A stretch of DNA of 64,000 bases from Acinetobacter baumannii (GCF_016508585.1 NZ_JADVOP010000001.1:1-64000); one strand, 5' to 3'. Shown: positions 1 to 10,791, counted from the first letter of the stretch. Program-made: numbers and translations. The notes: generated by a model not told the origin, from the sequence alone.

Positions 1-621
1 ATACTAAATATAGTGCTCAATACTTTTATTATTGTTTTAAGGTAATGTTTTTATTTGTAATTTAAATTTTAAAATAAATATCAATAAGTCAAATTTTTTG
101 TATTCATGTGGAAAAATCAATATTTGAACTTTGGTTTTTCTAAGATGATCCAACGACTAGCAAAAATTTAGGTTAATCAAAATATTGATCTATGCATGGT
201 TTAAAATCTGAGAAAAATACAAATTTATTCCTCTCAATTGAAATTTAATCGGGATTTTTGGGTATAGGCACTCTAATTACAGATCATTATTTTTCATCAT
301 AATAGCTAATTGCATGTAATCTGAATCATGCTCTTTATTTAGCATACTTACATGTATGCTATTTATTATAAATTCTAGGAGCAGTCGTCATATATTTTTC
401 GGTTTTTATTTCATTAGGAATGACACAATAAAATATGAATTCTCACAATTTACCCCATAATTGAGATATTTTCTTTAGAAAAAATCTGTTAAAAAATTTT
501 TATAGATAAAATTAATAGTCTTAAAATAAATCACAATCTATAGTTAAATTCAATTGGAAAAGCCTTTAATCTACAAAATAAAAACTTTTCCAGATAGCAA
601 ACTTATATAAAGATAAAGTAT
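1..621. other. gene-free A+T-rich left edge
   Basis: I see no convincing gene in this stretch. It is very A+T-rich, has no long open frame, and shows no clear terminator hairpin or tRNA. It lies downstream of the acetamidase gene, which reads leftward into it. Confidence 0.5.
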
Positions 622-1839
622 TTACTCACTAAACTCTCTGAAATCAGCTTTTCGAATTTTAGCGTGAATTCCTTTGGTCTTATCAACGACTTGGGATACT
701 TCAAAATCAGTTGCAGCACTTAAATATGCATAAGCGATTGCCTCATCAATACCATACTCTTTATTTAAGAAACGAATCGCTTCACGGGTAGACTTTTTCA
801 TCGCTTCGTCAAGATCAGCATCCAAGCCAGGTGTAATCCAGAACTCGGCATTTTCTGCTAAAGGTTGTGTAATTTCGTGTCCTGGAATCTTATCTTTACC
901 TGCTTTTAATACAGTAAACTTTAATGTTGCACGAGCAGAAGCTTCCAATGCGGTTAAAGCCACTTCACCATCCCCCTGCGCAAAATGACTATCACCCGTA
1001 TAAAACAAAGCACCTGCAACCTGAACAGGATAGTAAGCTGTAGACCCAGCGCCTAGTTCATTGATATCAATATTGCCTCCATACATTGCCGGTGGAACTG
1101 AATGAACGGGTTCTGAAGTATTCGGTGCAACACCCATGATGCCCATGAACGGGCTCAACGGAAATCGAATTGACTTACCTGATTCTGTTTTTAAGACTCC
1201 TTCATATTCACCTTTGGCATTTTTTTCGATGGGAGTAAATACTGAAACGTTGCCATAGCGTTCAGGATGCTCGGCTGAAGCATCAGCCTGTTGCGGTTTT
1301 TTAGGAAACTCACCAACCAAAGCACCTTTGCCATGGCGATTTGAAATGACTCCATAAGGAACACGCGGTTCAACTTTAAGCACCTCTACTTTTAAAATAT
1401 CACCCGGTTGTGCACCTTGAATTGCAATTGGACCAGTAACAATGTGTGGTCCATCTTTGTGAAAATCATGCTTTAAATGAGATTTGGTAATAGTCTTTGC
1501 TTCATCCAAAATATATTCATCTTGAACACCCTTGGATTTAAAGAATTTCTCTGCATCCCGTCCTTGGTCTTCTAGCAAACCTTCGTGTGAAACTGTATCG
1601 AATGTAACAGTACTCCCTGACGGAACCGAGAGAACAGGTTTAGCATCCTTATTCGGTAGATATCCCCATGTAATCGTATTCAAGTTTGAGGGAACATAAT
1701 AATTACCTTTATATTCACCGTCTTTCAGCTGAACTGGTTTATTGGAAAGCTGTTTAAGAACATTAAAATTATCCGCTTGAGCGACTGAAGAACCAAAAGT
1801 GGCAAAAATAAATAAAGACAGAACCGTGTGCTTAAACAT
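622..1839 (-). CDS. secreted acetamidase/formamidase family protein
   Basis: The 405-residue product belongs to the acetamidase/formamidase (FmdA/AmdA) family, which hydrolyses short amides to ammonia and the acid. Family-like stretches are visible in the middle (HKDGPHIVTGPI, GALFYTGDSHFAQGDGEV). Unlike typical cytosolic members it begins with a Sec-type signal (MFKHTVLSLFIFATFGSSVAQA), so it is probably periplasmic. An AAGGG site lies about 9 bases before the ATG. It stands alone: the next gene upstream, the MHS transporter at 2061-3398, is on the same strand but more than 200 bases away. The family assignment is firm; the true substrate is not known. Confidence 0.85.
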   Translation of the reverse strand: MFKHTVLSLFIFATFGSSVAQADNFNVLKQLSNKPVQLKDGEYKGNYYVPSNLNTITWGYLPNKDAKPVLSVPSGSTVTFDTVSHEGLLEDQGRDAEKFFKSKGVQDEYILDEAKTITKSHLKHDFHKDGPHIVTGPIAIQGAQPGDILKVEVLKVEPRVPYGVISNRHGKGALVGEFPKKPQQADASAEHPERYGNVSVFTPIEKNAKGEYEGVLKTESGKSIRFPLSPFMGIMGVAPNTSEPVHSVPPAMYGGNIDINELGAGSTAYYPVQVAGALFYTGDSHFAQGDGEVALTALEASARATLKFTVLKAGKDKIPGHEITQPLAENAEFWITPGLDADLDEAMKKSTREAIRFLNKEYGIDEAIAYAYLSAATDFEVSQVVDKTKGIHAKIRKADFREFSE

Positions 1840-2060
1840 ATGACATACCCTTAATCATTGAAAAATAAAAATATTGTGCATATGAAATACAGCAAGTTTC
1901 ATGCCACGCTAAAAAATGACAGGAATTAGAGGATTTTTATTTAAAATGCGCTGTTTAAAGACCTCGCAATGAACCAATAGCGGGCATTTTTAATTATTGG
2001 TAAAAATAACAGCAACATGAATATAGCCTAGACTTTGCATGTTGCTGAGTATTCTAGATT

Positions 2061-3398
2061 TTATGAGGATTTAATTTCTTTTTGTGCAAAAGATTTGGCT
2101 TTGTTTGGAAATACATCAGGTTTTAAGAACGATGAAGCAATGATGGCGATTACAGCAAAACTCACGATATAAGTGATGACCAAATGCGTACTGCCGCCAC
2201 CGATACTTAACAGCTTGGTTGCAATTAAAGGGGCTAATCCGCCTCCCAGTACACCCGCAAACTGTACAGAGATCGAAATACCGCTATAACGGATTTCCGC
2301 AGGGAATTGACGGGCAAAAAGCTGAGATTGTGGTGCATACATAATTGGAAATACAACGCCAATCGCCAATACAATCGCGGTCCAAACCAGTACTGGGTCT
2401 TTCGTATTCAACATGGCAAAGAATGGATAGCTGTAGAGTGCCAATATACATAGACCAAACCTAAACATATTGCGTTGCCCTACTTTGTCTGATAAGTGTC
2501 CACACAGCGGTGTCATCACCATAATCACTCCGGCACCGCAAATCGTTGCAAACAATATCTCTTGTCTCGCGATACCCAACTGTGTGGTGGTGTATGCCAA
2601 GGTAAAAGTTGAAGCAAGATAGAACCATGCATTTTCAGCGGCACGCGACAATACAATGGTCAGTAATTCCTTGGGATGATTTTTAAAGACTTGTAATGCT
2701 GGGACTTTAATTTCTTCTGCCTGTTGTTTAACTTTCTCAAAGTCAGGAGATTCAGGCACCTTGACTCGGATATACCAGCCTACTGCCAATAATACAATGC
2801 TGGCTAAAAACGGTATTCTCCAACCCCAGCTAAATAGTGCTTGCTCAGGTAAAAGTGAAACCAGTCCCAAAGCAATCGATGCCAGCATTAAGCCACCACC
2901 AGTACTGGCTTGCGGCAGGCTCCCCCAAAAACCTTTATTACCTTCTGGTGCATGTTCGACAGCCATGAGCACTGCTCCGCCCCATTCACCGCCCATTGCC
3001 ATACCTTGGATAAAGCGCAAGATAATCAAGCAAATGGTTGCCCAATAACCGATCGATTCGAATGTGGGTAAAAGCCCAATCATGACGGTCGGAATACCCA
3101 TCAACATCAAGGTCACCAACAACATCGATTTACGGCCAATTTTGTCACCAAAATGTCCAAATACGATCCCACCCAATGGCCGTCCAATAAAACCCACAGC
3201 GTAGGTTGCAAATGCCGCAAGAACACCTGTCAAAGGGTCCAGGTTGGGAAAGAATAACTTATTAAAAATCAGTGCTGCTGCAGCACCATAGATAAAAAAG
3301 TCATACCATTCAATGGTCGTCCCGACCATACTTGAAATGCCTGCTAAGCGGTGTGATGACTTTTTATTATTCGGATTTGTTCCTTGTACATCCTTCAT
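2061..3398 (-). CDS. MFS transporter, metabolite:H+ symporter (MHS) family
   Basis: The 445-residue integral membrane protein has about 12 hydrophobic segments. It carries MHS signatures: GTTIEWYDFFIYG before the first helix and HFGDKIGRKS, the MFS loop between helices 2 and 3. MHS proteins (ShiA, ProP, KgtP relatives) carry organic acids or zwitterions with protons across the inner membrane. A good AAGGAA site precedes the ATG. It lies 148 bases downstream of the valine-degradation genes on the same strand, so it may import a substrate for them, such as a branched-chain acid. That role is inferred from position only. Confidence 0.85.
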   Translation of the reverse strand: MKDVQGTNPNNKKSSHRLAGISSMVGTTIEWYDFFIYGAAAALIFNKLFFPNLDPLTGVLAAFATYAVGFIGRPLGGIVFGHFGDKIGRKSMLLVTLMLMGIPTVMIGLLPTFESIGYWATICLIILRFIQGMAMGGEWGGAVLMAVEHAPEGNKGFWGSLPQASTGGGLMLASIALGLVSLLPEQALFSWGWRIPFLASIVLLAVGWYIRVKVPESPDFEKVKQQAEEIKVPALQVFKNHPKELLTIVLSRAAENAWFYLASTFTLAYTTTQLGIARQEILFATICGAGVIMVMTPLCGHLSDKVGQRNMFRFGLCILALYSYPFFAMLNTKDPVLVWTAIVLAIGVVFPIMYAPQSQLFARQFPAEIRYSGISISVQFAGVLGGGLAPLIATKLLSIGGGSTHLVITYIVSFAVIAIIASSFLKPDVFPNKAKSFAQKEIKSS

Positions 3399-3546
3399 TG
3401 CTCTATTCCTTCTTAACCGTTTTTTACATCCATTGAGATATTTTCCATATATCCTGTATGATCCTTGGATTCACTTAGAAATTTTTTCTCATTCTCCCTT
3501 TATTGATGTGCATTCACACATTGTTTTGGCATCAGCTGCTTTACGG

Positions 3547-4572
3547 CTAACCCAATTCAGCCAATATTCTGTCTAAAACAGGATTGCTTTGTTGCCACTT
3601 TGGCTGTTTGTCTTTATCGATGATGAGGGCACGCACACCTTCTAGAATATCGCCATGCTCAAACCAGATATCCTGTAAATCTCGTTCAAGTTGCATACAT
3701 TGCTGTAAAGACAGCCCTCGACCTAAATATTGCAGTCTTAAACTGGTTTGCTTGGCGATTAAGGAACGTTGCTGCAAGATATTTAAAACCTTACTTGCCC
3801 ATGCTTGCTGTTGTTGATCTGACTCATTGGCAAGGCTTTGTTCAATTTCATGTACGTTTTCAAAACCAAAATGCTTACGAATATTGTCTACCCACCCACT
3901 CAACTCACTTTCTACAGGTCGCGTGATATATTTTGCAATGATCTGATCAATATCGTCTTTGCTTAAATGATCTGTTTGGCTTAAAGCCTCTTCTAGTGCA
4001 GAAAATTGTTGACTGGGTACATGATAATCAATCAAATCTAGATACAATGCATCGCTGCTACTGATCTGTTCACCTGTAGTCGCCAGATATACGCCAACAT
4101 CATCCAGACGTGATAAGAAGTGAGTGGCTGCAACATCTGGAAAAAATCCAATTGCCGTTTCAGGCATGGCAAAGCGTGATTTTTCACTACTGACGATAAT
4201 ATGGCATGCTTGCGCCAAGCCAAAACCACCACCCAAAACATAGCCATCCAGTAACACCACAACCGTTTTCTTTGAGGCACGAATACAGTTCAACATGGCA
4301 TATTCTGCTATGAAATAGCCTTTATGCCCCGCTGTGCCATTTTTAAAATGATCATAGAGATAACGAATATCACCACCTGCACAAAAGGCTTTGGGGCTAT
4401 TGGATTTAATCAATATTGCCTGAATCGTCGTATCGTGCTGCCAACTTTCAATTTGCTGGTGAATCCCTTTGATCATGTCTAAGGTCAGTGCATTCAGAGT
4501 CGAAATACGATTTAATATAATGATGCCCAAAGCACCTTTTTGTTCAATGATTAAATGATTTTCGTTGTCCAT
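3547..4572 (-). CDS. 3-hydroxyisobutyryl-CoA hydrolase
   Basis: The 341-residue protein is of the crotonase superfamily, HIBCH branch. Residues around FCAGGDIRYLYDH and YVLGGGFGLAQACHI form the CoA-binding oxyanion site, and ETAIGFFPDVAATHFLSRL is typical of the hydrolase subgroup. It removes CoA from 3-hydroxyisobutyryl-CoA in valine breakdown. An AAAAGGA site lies about 7 bases before the ATG. It is the last enzyme of a tightly packed operon and starts 15 bases after the enoyl-CoA hydratase gene ends. The alternative, a plain enoyl-CoA hydratase, is less likely given its length and the second crotonase next door. Confidence 0.85.
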   Translation of the reverse strand: MDNENHLIIEQKGALGIIILNRISTLNALTLDMIKGIHQQIESWQHDTTIQAILIKSNSPKAFCAGGDIRYLYDHFKNGTAGHKGYFIAEYAMLNCIRASKKTVVVLLDGYVLGGGFGLAQACHIIVSSEKSRFAMPETAIGFFPDVAATHFLSRLDDVGVYLATTGEQISSSDALYLDLIDYHVPSQQFSALEEALSQTDHLSKDDIDQIIAKYITRPVESELSGWVDNIRKHFGFENVHEIEQSLANESDQQQQAWASKVLNILQQRSLIAKQTSLRLQYLGRGLSLQQCMQLERDLQDIWFEHGDILEGVRALIIDKDKQPKWQQSNPVLDRILAELG

Positions 4573-4587
4573 GATTTAATCCTTTTA

Positions 4588-5361
4588 TTATTGATTTTTA
4601 AATTGCGCTTGGCGCTTTTCTACAAAGGCTTGCATACCTTCTTTTTGATCCAAAGTCGCGAAAATTGAATGAAAACTACGTCGCTCAAAACGTAAACCTT
4701 CGGCTAGACTCAGTTCAAAAGCACGGTTAATCGACTCTTTAATCATCATTGTCGCCACTAAAGATTTTTCAGCGATTTTCTCAGCAGCTTGCAAAGTTTC
4801 AGCTAAGAGTTCATCTTTGGGGAAAATGCGTGCAACTAGACCACTGTGTTCAGCTTCAACCGCCCCCATTTGTCGGGCAGTCAAACACATTTCCATGGCT
4901 TTGGCTTTACCAATCGCCAAAGTCAGGCGCTGTGTACCGCCAATCCCAGGAATGACTCCAAGCGTTACTTCAGGTAAACCAAACTTGGCATTATCAGCAC
5001 AATAGATAAAATCACACATCAATGCCAATTCACATCCTCCACCTAAAGCGTAGCCACTGACTGCGGCAATCAACGGTTTACGACGCTGTGCAATACGATC
5101 GGCAAGGTTGAAAAAATCATCAAAATAGATATTGGGAAAATTTAATCCTGCCATTTCTTTAATATCAGCACCTGCTGCAAAGGCTTTCTCTGACCCGGCA
5201 ATGACCATACAGCCAATATTCTGGTCTTTTTCTAAATCGTCCAAAGCTGAATTTAATTCATCAATCAAGATGGAATTCAACGCATTTAGAGCCTGGGGAC
5301 GGTTCAGGGTAATCAGACCTACACCGTTTCGCTTTTCCAATAAAACTGTTTCAAATTGCAT
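4588..5361 (-). CDS. enoyl-CoA hydratase (valine pathway)
   Basis: The 257-residue crotonase has [10 protein letters not shown] and the [15 protein letters not shown] oxyanion loop, plus [19 protein letters not shown] with the catalytic Glu region. It probably hydrates methacrylyl-CoA to 3-hydroxyisobutyryl-CoA for the hydrolase encoded next. The start is set at the ATG of MQFETV because GAGGAG lies 7 bases before it. An in-frame ATG 15 bases further upstream overlaps that ribosome site and is unlikely to be used. The family call is firm; substrate follows from the operon. Confidence 0.87.
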   Translation of the reverse strand: MQFETVLLEKRNGVGLITLNRPQALNALNSILIDELNSALDDLEKDQNIGCMVIAGSEKAFAAGADIKEMAGLNFPNIYFDDFFNLADRIAQRRKPLIAAVSGYALGGGCELALMCDFIYCADNAKFGLPEVTLGVIPGIGGTQRLTLAIGKAKAMEMCLTARQMGAVEAEHSGLVARIFPKDELLAETLQAAEKIAEKSLVATMMIKESINRAFELSLAEGLRFERRSFHSIFATLDQKEGMQAFVEKRQAQFKNQ

Positions 5362-5413
5362 ATTTCCACTCCTCATCTTTTGCTACACGATGTTTAATGC
5401 CAATTGCCGATAC

Positions 5414-6541
5414 TTATAAACTACGTGCAATGACCAAACGCTGGATATCACTGGTACCTTCATAAATTTGACAAATACGAGCATCACGATAAATACGCTC
5501 AATCGGAAAATCTTTTAAATAACCGTAGCCACCAAATACTTGTAGCGCTGAGGAACAAACACGCTCTGCCATTTCTGATGAAAATAGTTTTGCCATAGAT
5601 GCTTCATTTAGACAGGGTTTGCCTGCTTCTTTCAAACGAGCAGCATGATGCACCAACTGTCGTGCGGCTTCGATTTCTGTTGCCATACTGGCTAAGCGGA
5701 ATGCAACCGCTTGATGTTCAAAAATCGGCTTTCCAAAAGTGATGCGTTCTTTCGCGTATTGGGTTGCTTGTTCCAAAGCAGCACGTGCTAAACCTACGGC
5801 TTGGGCTGCAATACCAATACGTCCACCTTCAAGATTAGACAAGGCGATCTTCAAGCCTTCACCTTCTTTACCCAACATTAAGCTTTGGTGAATACGAACA
5901 TCTGTCAGTGCAATTTGACAAGTATCTGAAGCGTGTAACCCCAGTTTTTCTTCTGTACGAATGACTTCATAGCCGGGTGTTTCGCGTGGCACAATAAACG
6001 CACTGATCCCTTTTTTACCTGCTTGAGCATCCGTTACTGCAAAGACGATAATGACACCAGCATTGTTGCCAGACGTGATGAACTGTTTAGCACCATTGAT
6101 GATCCAATGTTCACCATCTTTGACTGCACGTGTTTTCAGTGCTGCTGCATCAGACCCTGTATGCGGTTCAGTCAAAGCAAATGCACCAATCATTTGACCT
6201 TGTGCCAAAGGCAGCAAATATTTTTGTTTTTGTTCATCTGTACCGAATTTAGCGATCGGCACACAACCCACTGAATTATGTACACTCATGATGGTTGAAG
6301 TTGCACCATCTGCTGCTGCAATTTCCTCTAATGCGAGCACATAAGCCAAATTTCCAGTCTCAGAACCACCCCATTGTTCAGAAATCAACATCCCCATAAA
6401 GCCCAATTGTCCCATGTGAGACAATGCTGTTTTAGGGAATACGCTGTGTTTGTCCCATTCAGCAGCATAGGGTTTAATTTGTTCCTGAGCGAAATTTTTC
6501 GCCATATCCTGAATCAATAATTGTTCTTCAGTAAACTGCAT
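5414..6541 (-). CDS. acyl-CoA dehydrogenase (probable isobutyryl-CoA dehydrogenase)
   Basis: The 375-residue flavoprotein has the complete acyl-CoA dehydrogenase layout: an N-terminal helical domain, the FAD site at [12 protein letters not shown] and FITSGNNAG, and the C-terminal helical domain ending in [17 protein letters not shown], where the Glu of YEGT is the usual catalytic base. By position it should oxidise isobutyryl-CoA to methacrylyl-CoA. AAGGAA lies about 7 bases before the ATG. It lies between the acyl-CoA synthetase and the enoyl-CoA hydratase genes. Confidence 0.88.
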   Translation of the reverse strand: MQFTEEQLLIQDMAKNFAQEQIKPYAAEWDKHSVFPKTALSHMGQLGFMGMLISEQWGGSETGNLAYVLALEEIAAADGATSTIMSVHNSVGCVPIAKFGTDEQKQKYLLPLAQGQMIGAFALTEPHTGSDAAALKTRAVKDGEHWIINGAKQFITSGNNAGVIIVFAVTDAQAGKKGISAFIVPRETPGYEVIRTEEKLGLHASDTCQIALTDVRIHQSLMLGKEGEGLKIALSNLEGGRIGIAAQAVGLARAALEQATQYAKERITFGKPIFEHQAVAFRLASMATEIEAARQLVHHAARLKEAGKPCLNEASMAKLFSSEMAERVCSSALQVFGGYGYLKDFPIERIYRDARICQIYEGTSDIQRLVIARSL

Positions 6542-6604
6542 TTTTCATTCCTTGATCTGTTACATTCACTGCATAAGGCGAGTCTGCCTTATGCAGGATT
6601 TATC

Positions 6605-8266
6605 CTAACCTGCATTCTTTGCTAATTGTTGTTTAGCAATCTCTTGATTACGCAGTAAAAAACGTTGAATTTTTCCACTTGGTGTTTTTGGAAGTTCCGT
6701 GACGAACTCAACTTGCCTTGGATATGCATGTGCCGATAAACGCTTTTTAACAAATTGTCCCAGCTGCTCTGCTAAGCTGGCAGAGGCAGTTTGATGATCT
6801 GCCAAAATTACAAAAGCTTTTACGATTTCAGTTCTTTCAGCATCAGGGACCCCAATTACGGCTGCTTCAATGACGGCCTCGTGTTCAAGCAAAGCACTTT
6901 CTACATCGAAAGGACCAATCCGATATCCTGAGGTGGTAATCACATCATCACTGCGGCCAACAAAACTCATACTGCCATCCGCATGTAGTTCAGCCGTATC
7001 ACCAGTCAAATAGTAATCTTTTATAAATGGTGATTTCCAGCTTTCTTGATAGCCTGTAAACCACATCATTGGGGACTGAGCAATATCCACTGCTAAAATT
7101 CCGGGGGTATCTGCGGGAAGCTCATTGCCTTGTTCATCCAACACAGCAACCCGGTATCCTGGACTTGCAAAACCCGCAGCGCCTGCACGTACCTCATGTT
7201 CCAAACCATGGTGATTACACACCACCATGCCAACCTCAGTTTGTCCATAATGATCGAAAATTGGTGCATCGAGTACCTGCTTAAACCACCGGAAAACTTC
7301 AGGATTTAAAGGCTCTCCCGCACTACTGACCACACGAAACTTACCTTTCAATTGCGCCATTTGAGCTGGATCTGCAGCCATCATCATACGATAAGCAGTT
7401 GGTGCGCCTGCCAAATTGGTAATCTTATAATCATCAATAATTTGGCATAAACTTTCTATGCTAAAACCACCTTCATAAAATAAAGTTGCATGCCCTAAAA
7501 GCAATGGTCCTGTGATGCCATAGTACAGTCCATATGCCCAACCGGGATCAGCAATGTTCCAGAAGTTATCTTCTTCACGTAATCCAATGGCATCTTTCAT
7601 GTAATTGCCGAAAGCGATTAAAGCTTTAAGTGGTACTTGTAACGGTTTTGCAGGTCCAGTCGTTCCTGATGTAAACATCAACAAAAATGGTGCTTGAATG
7701 TTTTGCATCACCAAATCACAATGTTCAGACTGCTGTTCAAGCTCTTGCCAAAAATTTAAATCGCCATCGATAACCCCATGACCATGCTGATCGGCAACCG
7801 TCATAATCTGCGGGCATTGGGCGACTTCATCTAATTTGCTTCGATTACAGGGATCAGTCACCACCAATTTACTTTTTGCCAATTGAAGGCGATGTTCAAT
7901 AGCTTTGGGACCAAATGCAGTAAAAAGTGGCTGATAAACGGCACCAATTCTCCAAGCTCCCAGAATGATAATCAACAGTTCTGGTGTTCTTGGCAATAAG
8001 CCTGAGATACGATCACCTGTTTGAACGCCTTGTGATTTTAAAAAATTGGCAAACTGGCTTGACCATTTTTTCAATTGACTAAATGTATATTGTTGTTTAC
8101 GTCCATCTTTACCCTGCCAATACAAGGCTATTTTTTCGCTGTTGGCTTCAGCGTGTCGATCACAGCATTCATAACATGCGTTCAGTTGTTCGACTGAGCC
8201 CGATAGCAAGTCTTTTACCGCAGCGTCTAAATTAAATGATTTAGCAACATGATGATAATTCAACAT
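6605..8266 (-). CDS. AMP-binding acyl-CoA synthetase
   Basis: The 553-residue enzyme is of the acetyl/acyl-CoA synthetase (ANL) superfamily. The phosphate-binding loop FTSGTTGPAKPL, the YGQTEVG motif, the YLTGD motif and the C-terminal PKTPSGKIQR, with the adenylation lysine, are all present. It makes an acyl-CoA from a free acid, ATP and CoA. Position among valine-pathway genes suggests isobutyrate, propionate or a similar short acid as substrate, but this is inference. GGAG lies 8 bases before the ATG. The gene is separated from mmsB by about 100 bases containing a small hairpin at 8326-8341. Confidence 0.87.
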   Translation of the reverse strand: MLNYHHVAKSFNLDAAVKDLLSGSVEQLNACYECCDRHAEANSEKIALYWQGKDGRKQQYTFSQLKKWSSQFANFLKSQGVQTGDRISGLLPRTPELLIIILGAWRIGAVYQPLFTAFGPKAIEHRLQLAKSKLVVTDPCNRSKLDEVAQCPQIMTVADQHGHGVIDGDLNFWQELEQQSEHCDLVMQNIQAPFLLMFTSGTTGPAKPLQVPLKALIAFGNYMKDAIGLREEDNFWNIADPGWAYGLYYGITGPLLLGHATLFYEGGFSIESLCQIIDDYKITNLAGAPTAYRMMMAADPAQMAQLKGKFRVVSSAGEPLNPEVFRWFKQVLDAPIFDHYGQTEVGMVVCNHHGLEHEVRAGAAGFASPGYRVAVLDEQGNELPADTPGILAVDIAQSPMMWFTGYQESWKSPFIKDYYLTGDTAELHADGSMSFVGRSDDVITTSGYRIGPFDVESALLEHEAVIEAAVIGVPDAERTEIVKAFVILADHQTASASLAEQLGQFVKKRLSAHAYPRQVEFVTELPKTPSGKIQRFLLRNQEIAKQQLAKNAG

Positions 8267-8367
8267 ATTATTTACTCCAGCCTGGATTTATTGTTATTCA
8301 TGACACGAGTGAATCAAGAGGTTTCACCATCATTTGATGGTAAAACGTCATATGTGTGGATTAATGA

Positions 8368-9258
8368 TTAAGCTTCTTTGGGTAAATATTGCTGGATGAT
8401 GCTCGAAAAATCGAGCTGTGCATTGCCCTGCATACACAGTTGTTGATACAGCTGTTGGACCAAACCACCTAAAAGCAGAGGTTGCTTGACCTGTCCGGCT
8501 GCCTCGATGGCCAGCCCAAGATCTTTCAGCATCAATTGCGTAGCGAAACCATCGCTATAGCCACGCCCGGCGGGTGCATTGGCAGAAATCCCCGGCCAAG
8601 GATTGCAGATTTCAGAACTCCAGCAGCGTCCACTTGAACTATTGATCACACCTGCTAAAGCTTGCGGATCAATACCGAGTTTTGCGCCAAGCGCCATGCC
8701 TTCAGCAACGGCAGCCATCGAAATACCTAAAATAAGATTATTGCAAATTTTCGCAATTTGACCTGCACCGACTTCACCACAATGCACGATATTTTTACCC
8801 ATGGGTTTAAGTACAGATTGAACCCGTTCAAAGGCATTTGATTGGGTACCGACCATAAATGTCAGTGTTCCCGCTTGTGCGCCAATCGTACCACCTGAAA
8901 CTGGAGCATCACATACCTGGATGCCCTGCTTTGCACCTACGGCTGCAATGTCTTTAATGGTTTGTGGATCAATGGTACTGCTGTCAATACACAAGCTGCC
9001 TTTTTTAAGTACAGCCAGTACGCCATTTTCCCCCAGATAAACTTCTTTGACATGTTTTGCTGCTGGAAGCATGGTAATCACCACATCCGCCCGTTCAGCT
9101 GCCGCCTGCGGGTTGGCATATGCTATACCGCCTGCTTCAGTGAAATGAGCAATGGCAACTTCGCTCAAATCAAAGCCATGTACAGTTAAACCAGCGTTGA
9201 GGAGATTATGAGCCATCTTTCCGCCCATATTGCCTAAACCAATAAATGCAATATTCAT
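8368..9258 (-). CDS. mmsB: 3-hydroxyisobutyrate dehydrogenase
   Basis: The 296-residue NAD-dependent enzyme oxidises 3-hydroxyisobutyrate to methylmalonate semialdehyde. The N-terminus has the dinucleotide motif IAFIGLGNMGG. DAPVSGGTIGAQAGTL is the substrate-binding signature and GAGQIAKICNN carries the catalytic Lys. Length matches MmsB/HibDH. It follows mmsA by 15 bases, so the two are surely co-transcribed, with GGAG 7 bases before the ATG. Confidence 0.93.
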   Translation of the reverse strand: MNIAFIGLGNMGGKMAHNLLNAGLTVHGFDLSEVAIAHFTEAGGIAYANPQAAAERADVVITMLPAAKHVKEVYLGENGVLAVLKKGSLCIDSSTIDPQTIKDIAAVGAKQGIQVCDAPVSGGTIGAQAGTLTFMVGTQSNAFERVQSVLKPMGKNIVHCGEVGAGQIAKICNNLILGISMAAVAEGMALGAKLGIDPQALAGVINSSSGRCWSSEICNPWPGISANAPAGRGYSDGFATQLMLKDLGLAIEAAGQVKQPLLLGGLVQQLYQQLCMQGNAQLDFSSIIQQYLPKEA

Positions 9259-9273
9259 CCTTGAACTCCTCGA

Positions 9274-10791
9274 TTAACGTAAGCTAATGGTAGTATTCAC
9301 TTCACCTTTTTCTTGTGTATCTTCAAACCAACGGCTGGTAATGGTTTTGGTTTGAGTATAAAACTGCACGGCTTGTTTGCCATAAGGTCCTAAGTCCCCC
9401 AGTTTCGATCCTCGTGAACCCGTAAAGCTGAAGAATGGTACTGGTACTGGAATGGGAATATTGATTCCGACTTGACCGATATCGATATTGTTTTGGAAAG
9501 TACGGGCAATCGCACCACTTTGAGTGAACAAACCTACGCCATTTCCAAATGGATTTGCGTTGATCAACTCAATGGCTTGTTCAAGTGTATCCACATGAAT
9601 AATGGCGAGTACAGGTCCAAAAATCTCTTCGGTATAAATACGCATGTCGGTCGTGACGTGGTTGAAAATGGTTGCACCCACAAAGTTACCGTTTTCATAA
9701 CCTGAGACTTTGACATCTCGACCATCGAGTAATAATTGTGCGCCTTGATCAACACCACTATTGATCAAGTCTACAACACGGGCTTTTGCTCGTGGTGAAA
9801 TCACTGGACCTATATCTGTTTGAGGTTCATGTCCAGCATTGACTTTTAATGTCTTGGCTTTTTCGACCAATTCATCAACCCAATTTTTAGTTTCACCCAC
9901 CATCACCGCAACAGAAAGCGCCATGCAGCGTTGCCCAGCAGCGCCAAAAGCAGCACCTACCAAAGCATTTAAGGTTTGTTCTTTATTGGCATCCGGCATC
10001 ACCACAACATGGTTTTTTGCGCCCATCATGGATTGCACGCGTTTCGCATGTTGTCCTGCCAGATTGTAGACATGTGTTCCCACAGCCGTTGATCCGACAA
10101 ATGAAATGGCTTTAATGTCTTGATGGGTACATAGACGGTCTACCACTTCTTTCCCGCCATGAACAACATTCAATACACCGGCTGGAACGCCTGCTTGCAC
10201 AGCCAGTTCAACCAACATCATGGTCGATAAAGGATCTTGTTCAGAAGGTTTAAGAACAAAGGTGTTACCGCACACGATCGCCATTGGAAACATCCATAAA
10301 GGAATCATGGCTGGAAAGTTGAATGGCGTAATACCCGCACATACACCGAGTGGTTGTTGCAAGGTATAGGTATCTACCCCACGTGCCACACCTTCGATAT
10401 ATTCACCCATTTGTAAAGTACCTATTGAACAGGCATGTTCAACTACTTCCAAGCCACGTTGGATGTCGCCTTCAGCATCTGCCAAAGTTTTACCTTGTTC
10501 AGCGGTCAATACACGTGCAATCTCTTTCATGTTGGTACGGATTAAATCCTGCAACTTCAACATAATGCGCATACGGGCTTGAATCGGAGTTAAACGCCAA
10601 GTTTTAAAAGCTTCCTGTGCAGCCGCAACTGCAGCATCCACTTCAGCTAAAGTCGCCATAGGTACACGACCCAGAACTTCTTGTGTTGCAGGATTTAAAA
10701 TATCTTGCCACTCTGTGGTATTGGATTCGGTAAATTTTCCATTAATCAATAATTTAGCCGTCGTCGAATGAATATTGGACATCGTGTTCAT
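9274..10791 (-). CDS. mmsA: CoA-acylating methylmalonate-semialdehyde dehydrogenase
   Basis: The 505-residue aldehyde dehydrogenase converts methylmalonate semialdehyde to propionyl-CoA with NAD and CoA. The NAD site SFVGSTAVGTHVY, the catalytic cysteine in GAAGQRCMALSVAV and the C-terminal SFTGSRGSKLGDLGPYGK are typical of MmsA. It is the first gene of the operon. A GGAG site lies 5 bases before the first ATG; a second in-frame ATG three codons later is possible. The divergent LysR gene at 10957 shares its promoter region and is the likely regulator. Confidence 0.93.
   Translation of the reverse strand: MNTMSNIHSTTAKLLINGKFTESNTTEWQDILNPATQEVLGRVPMATLAEVDAAVAAAQEAFKTWRLTPIQARMRIMLKLQDLIRTNMKEIARVLTAEQGKTLADAEGDIQRGLEVVEHACSIGTLQMGEYIEGVARGVDTYTLQQPLGVCAGITPFNFPAMIPLWMFPMAIVCGNTFVLKPSEQDPLSTMMLVELAVQAGVPAGVLNVVHGGKEVVDRLCTHQDIKAISFVGSTAVGTHVYNLAGQHAKRVQSMMGAKNHVVVMPDANKEQTLNALVGAAFGAAGQRCMALSVAVMVGETKNWVDELVEKAKTLKVNAGHEPQTDIGPVISPRAKARVVDLINSGVDQGAQLLLDGRDVKVSGYENGNFVGATIFNHVTTDMRIYTEEIFGPVLAIIHVDTLEQAIELINANPFGNGVGLFTQSGAIARTFQNNIDIGQVGINIPIPVPVPFFSFTGSRGSKLGDLGPYGKQAVQFYTQTKTITSRWFEDTQEKGEVNTTISLR

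Noticed and set aside
5362..5376. Upstream start for the enoyl-CoA hydratase
   Set aside because: The upstream ATG overlaps the GAGGAG ribosome site that serves the next in-frame ATG.
8326..8341. Hairpin ACCATCA-TT-TGATGGT between mmsB and the acyl-CoA synthetase gene as a terminator
   Set aside because: There is no T-run on the minus strand after it, and the genes on either side form one pathway, so it is more likely a processing or stability element, or chance.
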